From NCBI GenBank assembly GCA_026874595.1, contig CM049310.1, positions 7,256,001-7,320,000 of the forward strand: a stretch of 64,000 bases of DNA, given 5' to 3'. This document shows positions 58,667-64,000 of this stretch, in pieces. Source of the stretch: Sipunculus nudus. Lineage: Eukaryota > Annelida > Sipuncula > Golfingiida > Sipunculidae. The notes under the pieces are model-generated. The model saw only the letters and a program-made list of their open reading frames with translations. It searched no databases and was not told where the DNA came from. The translations under genes and the position numbers were made by a program. Position 1 is the stretch's first letter, and each line of letters opens with the position of its first letter.

Positions 58667-60004
58667 CTAGTGGGTCATGATGATTTTTCTAATACTTTTC
58701 TTCTTGGCTTTGACGTCAGGCTGCGGGATGATAATGCCGCCCATAGGTACGCGACTACGAAACGATCCAAGGCGTCTTGCTCTGCGTAGAAGTGACGTTT
58801 GACTGACAGACTCCGAATCAAACGCCGACGACCCGGCGCTGGTACCCGGAAAATTAGCATTTACAGGATTTCTTGAGCCATGGTAATCTTTTCTGTGCAA
58901 CGGTAGATTTGTTTCATCTTCTGAAGATCGGTACTTTTGGTAAAATTCCCTGATGCCAAGTGGTACTATAGCCGATCGCGAGGCCGGTTTGCCAATTCCA
59001 AGCCGAGGGAAGGGACGCGTGGACGCCACACTCGTTTTGTGTGCAACATAACTGACGAAAGTGTTCTTTGGGACTTCTTGTGGAACAAATACATTCTTTG
59101 GAACTTCCTTTACACGGCTCTCAGGAATGTCCATAAGTTCTTGGTTTGTTGGTTTATGACGTCGTTGTTTGTAAGCGTCTCGTAGATTGTTAATGGTAGT
59201 CTGTTTGGTCTGTCGGTCGGCGCTGTAAGCACGTGCACTGGAGTCGTGGAACTTGCTCTTGATCTCAGCTGCCACGATCCCGCAAACAGGTGGAAAGTTT
59301 TGCCGTGCAAAGTTGTTCCTAGACAATTTTGGTCTTAAATCAGCATTAGGCGATTGGGAGGAAGAAAACTGAGGACCCATAGCAACTGCATTTCTATACT
59401 TGCCCTGGAGCTGTTCTTTACCTGCTGTGGTGAGCCCTGGGACGTTGGTGCCGCTGGCTGATTGGCTCCGCTGACGCTGAAATTGTTTCAGGGGTGGTGC
59501 TGCAGGAATATCTACGGACGTCCTGCGAAGGTACGTAGTCCGTGGCAGCTGCTCAGGTGTTCCGGGTAAATTATGCACCAAGTACTTATTCCGTAAATTT
59601 TCCTCTACCGTCATTTTGAAGGCAGCGACCCGCAGCTCAGACAGAAGATGACATCGTCGTCGCCAGACAGCAGCAGCTTCCACGATATGCTTCAGCCAGT
59701 CTCTAGCGTCACCATCGCTGCACGCGCGTAGCAACCATCGAGCCTTGCTGCTTTTTACGTCTAAATAGATCCGCCTGCTTTGTGGGATATCCACCCGTGC
59801 GTCCACCCCTAAGGACTCTATATCATCAAGCCTTACCTGTTCCCGTGGTGTGGCGCCAGCATCGTGGTCTTTCTTGGTTCGGTAGCACAGCAGCTTGAAG
59901 CGTGTCAGGACCAGAAATCGAAGTTTCCATCTGTGTGTCATACTTAGATCCTGCTTCCACAAGAAGCCGCTGCACAACACGAACATTTCGTTGTCTTTTG
60001 TCAT
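58667..60004 (-). CDS. PH-domain protein, intronless, 445 aa
   Basis: A single open frame starts at ATG 60002-60004, with an in-frame TAA six bases upstream, and stops at TAG 58667-58669. Residues about 10-112 have the pattern of a pleckstrin homology domain: first strand SGFLWKQ, second WKLRFLVLT, third KLLCYR, later RIYLDV and RWLLRACS, and a C-terminal helix DARDWLKHIVEAAA with the diagnostic Trp. PH domains bind phosphoinositides or proteins at membranes. The rest (about 115-445) is low-complexity, rich in Arg, Ser, Pro and Gln with a basic C-terminus (KAKKKSIRKI), and probably disordered; I recognise no second domain. The frame is clearly more GC-rich than its AT-rich neighbours and has no introns, unlike both neighbouring genes, so a retrocopy origin is possible. 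The protein is not identified beyond the PH domain. Confidence 0.85.
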   Translation of the reverse strand: MTKDNEMFVLCSGFLWKQDLSMTHRWKLRFLVLTRFKLLCYRTKKDHDAGATPREQVRLDDIESLGVDARVDIPQSRRIYLDVKSSKARWLLRACSDGDARDWLKHIVEAAAVWRRRCHLLSELRVAAFKMTVEENLRNKYLVHNLPGTPEQLPRTTYLRRTSVDIPAAPPLKQFQRQRSQSASGTNVPGLTTAGKEQLQGKYRNAVAMGPQFSSSQSPNADLRPKLSRNNFARQNFPPVCGIVAAEIKSKFHDSSARAYSADRQTKQTTINNLRDAYKQRRHKPTNQELMDIPESRVKEVPKNVFVPQEVPKNTFVSYVAHKTSVASTRPFPRLGIGKPASRSAIVPLGIREFYQKYRSSEDETNLPLHRKDYHGSRNPVNANFPGTSAGSSAFDSESVSQTSLLRRARRLGSFRSRVPMGGIIIPQPDVKAKKKSIRKIIMTH

Positions 60005-60700
60005 TATTTAGGTATATAGTTCGTCTACCTTATTCAGACAACTTTGTTTTAAAACCAGGCACCAGCTCTCATCTCGTGTTAAGATGTTCATAATTTACAG
60101 CTAATACAATGGTCGTTCGAATGCAGTCTGGCAGATTTCTATTATTTCCTATATAATTGCTTCTGAACAGTCAAAAAGAAATGAAAGGTCAGTTGTCAAC
60201 TATACTCCCTTGCAATCTCACCCAATCATCCATAAGCAGATATTTTGCGACCTGAAATTCCTATTTTAATCTGGTTGTTTGTACCTTGCGTTCGCAACCG
60301 GATTGTCAACTAGTAATCGTTAGCTTCCAAACACTTATTAGTCAGTTACAACTCGGGCTCATTATCTCGATCACAGGCGGGACAGAACTACTAAAGGAAC
60401 ACCAGCGCCTGTAGTTACCGCAACGTGAAAATAAAAAAAAATGCGTCCAAGTTGCCTCGCAACTGTTAAACTGCACAATTCAGTTTCACTGTTTCCTATT
60501 GGCGAAAATAAGGTTGTGACCTTTCAGTATGAAAAACTTAATGTCAAACATAAACTCTATTTTCTGAATGACGTAACAAGAATTCCTCTCTGTCAGCGAT
60601 AATATTTGAGTCTTACCTCGGCCATTTCACACAGTAACACGTTCCTTTCCTGACATAAGTGTCGCGCAGAAGAACTGTCCACTATGCACGGGGCGCCCCC
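60005..60700 (-). promoter_or_regulatory. PH gene 5' region with a possible leader exon
   Basis: A strong minus-strand donor (CCGAG, then GTAAGA at 60611-60616) follows ATGGCC (ATG at 60623-60625). It could end a 5' leader exon, but no in-frame acceptor joins it to the PH frame, which is closed by TAA just upstream of its own ATG. An upstream short frame or an unrelated site is as likely. Confidence 0.3.
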
Positions 60701-60977
60701 AACGCCTTGTTTAAGCAGACCGATTAAGCGGGAGGGTGGGTCGTCCATGCATACAAATCATGATAAACTGTCGTGGTCAACGTGTCTGAGTGTTACTTTG
60801 TGACAGTGCCGATGTCTGGCTATCTTTATTGTATCATCCACCATGACTGCTGTGTTTGTTATCAGCTTACCGGTGTATTAACAATGCTTCATAGAAGAGG
60901 GATGGAGGCGGTGCCCCATCGATCAGGTATAACCCGGCACGTTCTGAAGCGTAAACACTTCTATGTCTCGTCAACAG

Positions 60978-61051
<74 letters not shown>

Positions 61052-62740
61052 ACAGGTCTGTAACGCAAACACATCTTTTTTAAATGTTGTTTCTTGTTTG
61101 CGTTACAGAGTTAGACACAGACTGACTGGACGGCTGGTTTTATAATCACTTTAATACAAGATGAAAGGTTAAGGTTAATTGAAGAGGGAGATAATTAAAT
61201 CAGATATTATTATGAATTCATGTTTTACAACTGTTTATTTCATTCACATTTCTTCTGCTAATTTACATAATATCTGTCATTTGTAAAATCAGTAATAATA
61301 TACATATCGGGTAGCATTGTACCATCCAAGCTTCAAGATGATAATGAAAAGAAGAGCAACACTAATTTGATAAAAAGAGAATTACCACTAGAGAAGTTTT
61401 ATTAGGTGTTTCCGTTTTCAGCGTTGCGCGGTAAATACAGAAACTCTTTGCCAGGTATCAGGATGTTTCAACCAAATATATACAAACAGTTTTTTTTAAT
61501 TAAAATTTGAATGACTGAGCTAGAAATGCCAGTCTCACTGATGAATATTAAAACTAATCTAATTGTTTTAATTTCAAAATTATGAGTAACAGCTCTTCTA
61601 TGGTTTTGTCAGGCATGTTTAACTTACAACACTGCATGCAAATGCTAATATTCAGATTTGTTTTATGAAATTAAAAATTACTTCGCCTCCGAGTGCATGG
61701 TTTCAGCCAAAGAAGGGTATCCCCAGTTTTGCCTTCTTTTTTAGTTTATTTTTCAAACTTTGGGGATGGGTTATTTAAGTCTCTCGTAAAGCCTTATTGA
61801 AAAAATTATAAAAACAATTAAAAAATAATGCCTTTACAGGAGTACGTGTTATAAATGTTAGATCGAGATCAGTTTGATGGGGAATCTGTTTTACTAAAGC
61901 AACCTCATCTGATCATCCGCTGTAATTAATAAATTAACTGACAGTCAGTATCTGAAGCAGAGTTCTGTGAAAGTTTGGTAAAGTTTGCCAGAATAATGTG
62001 CGTATTCATTGGTTCATTTAAATGATATTTTGAACAGACTTTCTAATATGTGAATATCAACAAGAAAACTCACATCTGCACTCTGCTGTGATTATAACTA
62101 CACGAATGCTGTATCCTGATGCTACCTTGTACAGAATTGTGTGGAATTGCATATATTCCATCAAATGCTTGAGAAACTGTCACAGTATTATTTGTGAAAT
62201 AATACATCATAAATTTATTCCTATTTATCATATATTTGTGTCCCAGATAAAATAGATATTTGGATAATGCTTGAGTTTCTGTATAAAATTAACTTTTTAT
62301 TACGTAAATTTAGCTTTCTGTCAGTGCTGATGTTCCATGTGCCCCCAGGCCCTAGAAGTTAACAGATTAAAATATTACAGCCATTTCGTCGCTAATCCTT
62401 GGGAGAATATACCTATCCAGCAGAATGCACAGTGTTTGCTTAAAAGCTGACACAACATATCTCTCAACCTGGCAAAAGTCTCGGTTTTATGTTCGACATC
62501 GTTATTTCATTCCTTAAAACACCAAGAATCTTCACGTGGTGTTGTGTGGGCTATCATAACTGCTTTCAGTGTAACTATGGTGACTAAAGTGTGACTAAAA
62601 GTCAAATTAAATTAGCTATTCTTATGTCGTGAAGGTATCCGCATGTGATCTCTGTGTGATTAGTCACATACTATAGTATTTAAGAGGGATAGGAGAATAG
62701 CTATTCAGGGTTTATGTATAAAATAGGGATTGGAACGAAT
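60701..62740. other. Gene-free stretch with an (AT)n microsatellite
   Basis: No gene recognised on either strand. A long alternating AT tract lies at 60979-61049, flanked by TAACGCAAACA-type text. The remainder is AT-rich. Confidence 0.55.
60979..61049. repeat. (AT)n microsatellite
   Basis: An uninterrupted alternating AT tract of about 71 bp. Confidence 0.97.
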
Positions 62741-62742
62741 TA

Positions 62743-63987
62743 CAGTAGAACGCCTGTATTACGGTCACCATCGGGACTGGACGAACATGGCCTTAATACA
62801 GGAGTGGCCGTTATACAGGACTTGACCAGGATAGGGGGTTTACAATCTAACACGAAACCAAGTTCAAATCTTTATTACAATCAACAAAATAAACGGATAT
62901 ACAGAGTATAAGTATAATTTCCGTTTATCAATAAAAAAAATATTTACAATCACGTCAACGCTATTTAAAACAATTACCAACAATATATACAAATACAGTA
63001 TTTTTTATTAAATAACAAACAGATTGTAAATCCATAGTATTTGAACAAATGTTGAGAAGCTCTTTGTATCAATCAAAGCATACTAAGGCCAAAATAAAAA
63101 AAAGGTATGGTTCTTAGGCACTTTTTTTCAGAAATCGATGCGGGCGGGCGCTTTTTTTATTTTAAATTTGTTGGTATGTTTCGATAAAAATGTCAAATGA
63201 TAAGGGAAAAGCATGGAAATAACAGTTTTATTTTGCAAAATAAGTAAGAGCACTACAAAACAAAGGAAATTGTATGGTTTTATCTTCTTGAAAGATATGT
63301 CGGAGCGGCAGCAGCTCAAAATTGGAAAGTTTTTATTGAAAATCAAAATAAAAATTTTTGATGCGGGGGTTTAAAATTGATGCGGGCGGTGCCTGAGGAC
63401 CATACCTTTAATTTTTTTGGGCCTAATAGCACGGATGTATCAGCGGAATAGAGAGAACATTCACAGAATACACTCTTTACATCTGGTTAAAGATGGCTCA
63501 TGTATGAGTAAATTGTGAGATATTTGCCGCACTGTTTTCGTTTGATGTACGTGTTCAAAAGGACATTAAAGAAAGTTTGAAAATCCACAGTTTGCCTAAC
63601 GTTTTTCTGATGACATAATCACCGGGAGATCCGGCTCCCACGACTGATAACAAAACATACACGCAGGTTGGAACACATGCCTTACTATTGTGCATACTAA
63701 TGAGGCTTAGTGAGGTAGTACGACGCTGGCTACATGTCAAACATCTCAGTCACGGTCGAGTGGTTATCTTTATCCAGGCACTCATTACATACCGGAACAT
63801 GTGAGAGCGGACATCTGTGTAATGATATTGAGGTCAGAAGTGGCCGCTCGATTTGTTGAGCCCATGTCCGTAATTGACAACAAAATGATTATGAAATATA
63901 ACGGTCGAAAATTCGGGACCGGAAATTCTGACCGTTATGGAGGTATTGACCGTTGTTGAGGCGTGGCCGTTAGCAGGCGTTCTACTG
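62743..63987. mobile_element. pogo/Tigger-like inverted-repeat element, 1.25 kb
   Basis: The ends CAGTAGAACGCCTG and CAGGCGTTCTACTG are perfect inverted repeats, flanked by TA on both sides (62741-62742, 63988-63989), the target duplication of Tc1/mariner/pogo elements. The CAGTAGAACGCC start is typical of pogo/Tigger-type ends. Subterminal GACCGTTAT/TGGCCGTTA motifs occur on both sides. No transposase frame is present, so it is a non-autonomous derivative; a second MITE is nested inside. Confidence 0.82.
63083..63426. mobile_element. Nested MITE, 344 bp
   Basis: Inverted repeats of about 38 nt: left contains AAAGGTATGGTTCTTAGGCA and the right, inverted, AAAGGTATGGTCCTCAGGCA, both next to TAAGGCC/TTAGGCC. 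TA flanks both sides (63081-63082, 63427-63428). Subterminal GATGCGGGCGG occurs near both ends in the same orientation. It lies entirely within the pogo-like element. Confidence 0.72.
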
Positions 63988-64000
63988 TATATATTTATTA

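Noticed and set aside
58457-58789. 110-codon plus-strand frame at the end of the PH gene
   Set aside because: It overlaps the PH coding frame in antisense and shows no recognisable protein.
60773-61145. Plus-strand frames with alternating Tyr-Ile runs
   Set aside because: The frames pass through the (AT)n microsatellite and are compositional artefacts.

Overview
The window is metazoan nuclear DNA: AT-rich, intron-dense and full of satellites, microsatellites and small DNA transposons. Its spliced protein genes have GT-AG introns and clear animal orthologues. Tandem-repeat elements with (ACGG/ACAG)-type microsatellites and terminal hairpins, of the pearl / non-autonomous Helentron kind described in bivalves, suggest a mollusc, most likely a bivalve. 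That assignment is inference. There are no prokaryotic or CRISPR-type features.

Three protein genes are supported. (1) On the minus strand, a complete Rab32/Rab38-family GTPase of 213 aa has six coding exons spread over 42457-1144, about 41 kb. Its first coding exon supplies only the ATG. (2) On the plus strand and divergent from it, a complete SLC22A18-type major facilitator transporter of 418 aa has nine coding exons between 45263 and 56613. (3) On the minus strand, converging on the transporter, an intronless 445-aa protein with an N-terminal PH domain lies at 58667-60004. The Rab and transporter genes appear to share an upstream region of roughly 2.7 kb. Next to the Rab start it holds an M-box/CLEAR-like E-box and two perfect TGACGTCA palindromes.

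Layout: 1-1143, Rab 3' UTR and downstream; 1144-10866, Rab exons 6 to 4, with the intron between exons 5 and 4 almost filled by a 60-bp HindIII-containing satellite (2286-10372) that is split by a 1.9-kb inverted-repeat transposon (6546-8439); 10867-26587, a 15.7-kb intron with a composite tandem-repeat element at 18494-21577 and a smaller relative at 22893-24296; 26588-29592, Rab exons 3 and 2; 29593-42456, the 12.9-kb first intron with a 5-kb tandem-repeat element (31586-36653), a polypurine minisatellite, AT microsatellites and a diverged copy of a segment found in the preceding intron; 42460-45262, the divergent promoter region with a tRNA-like SINE and a fold-back element; 45263-58160, the transporter, whose introns hold Helentron-like repeats, clusters of AGGTCA half-sites and a hAT-type MITE inserted in one of those repeats; 58667-60004, the PH gene; 60700-64000, no gene seen, but a pogo/Tigger-like inverted-repeat element with another MITE nested inside it.

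Rab32/38 proteins act in trafficking to lysosome-related organelles and SLC22A18 is an orphan MFS transporter. A functional link between the two in this genome is only suggested by their divergent arrangement. The most interesting material is structural: nested and datable repeat insertions, satellite higher-order structure, and candidate regulatory palindromes. I saw no convincing new molecular system.
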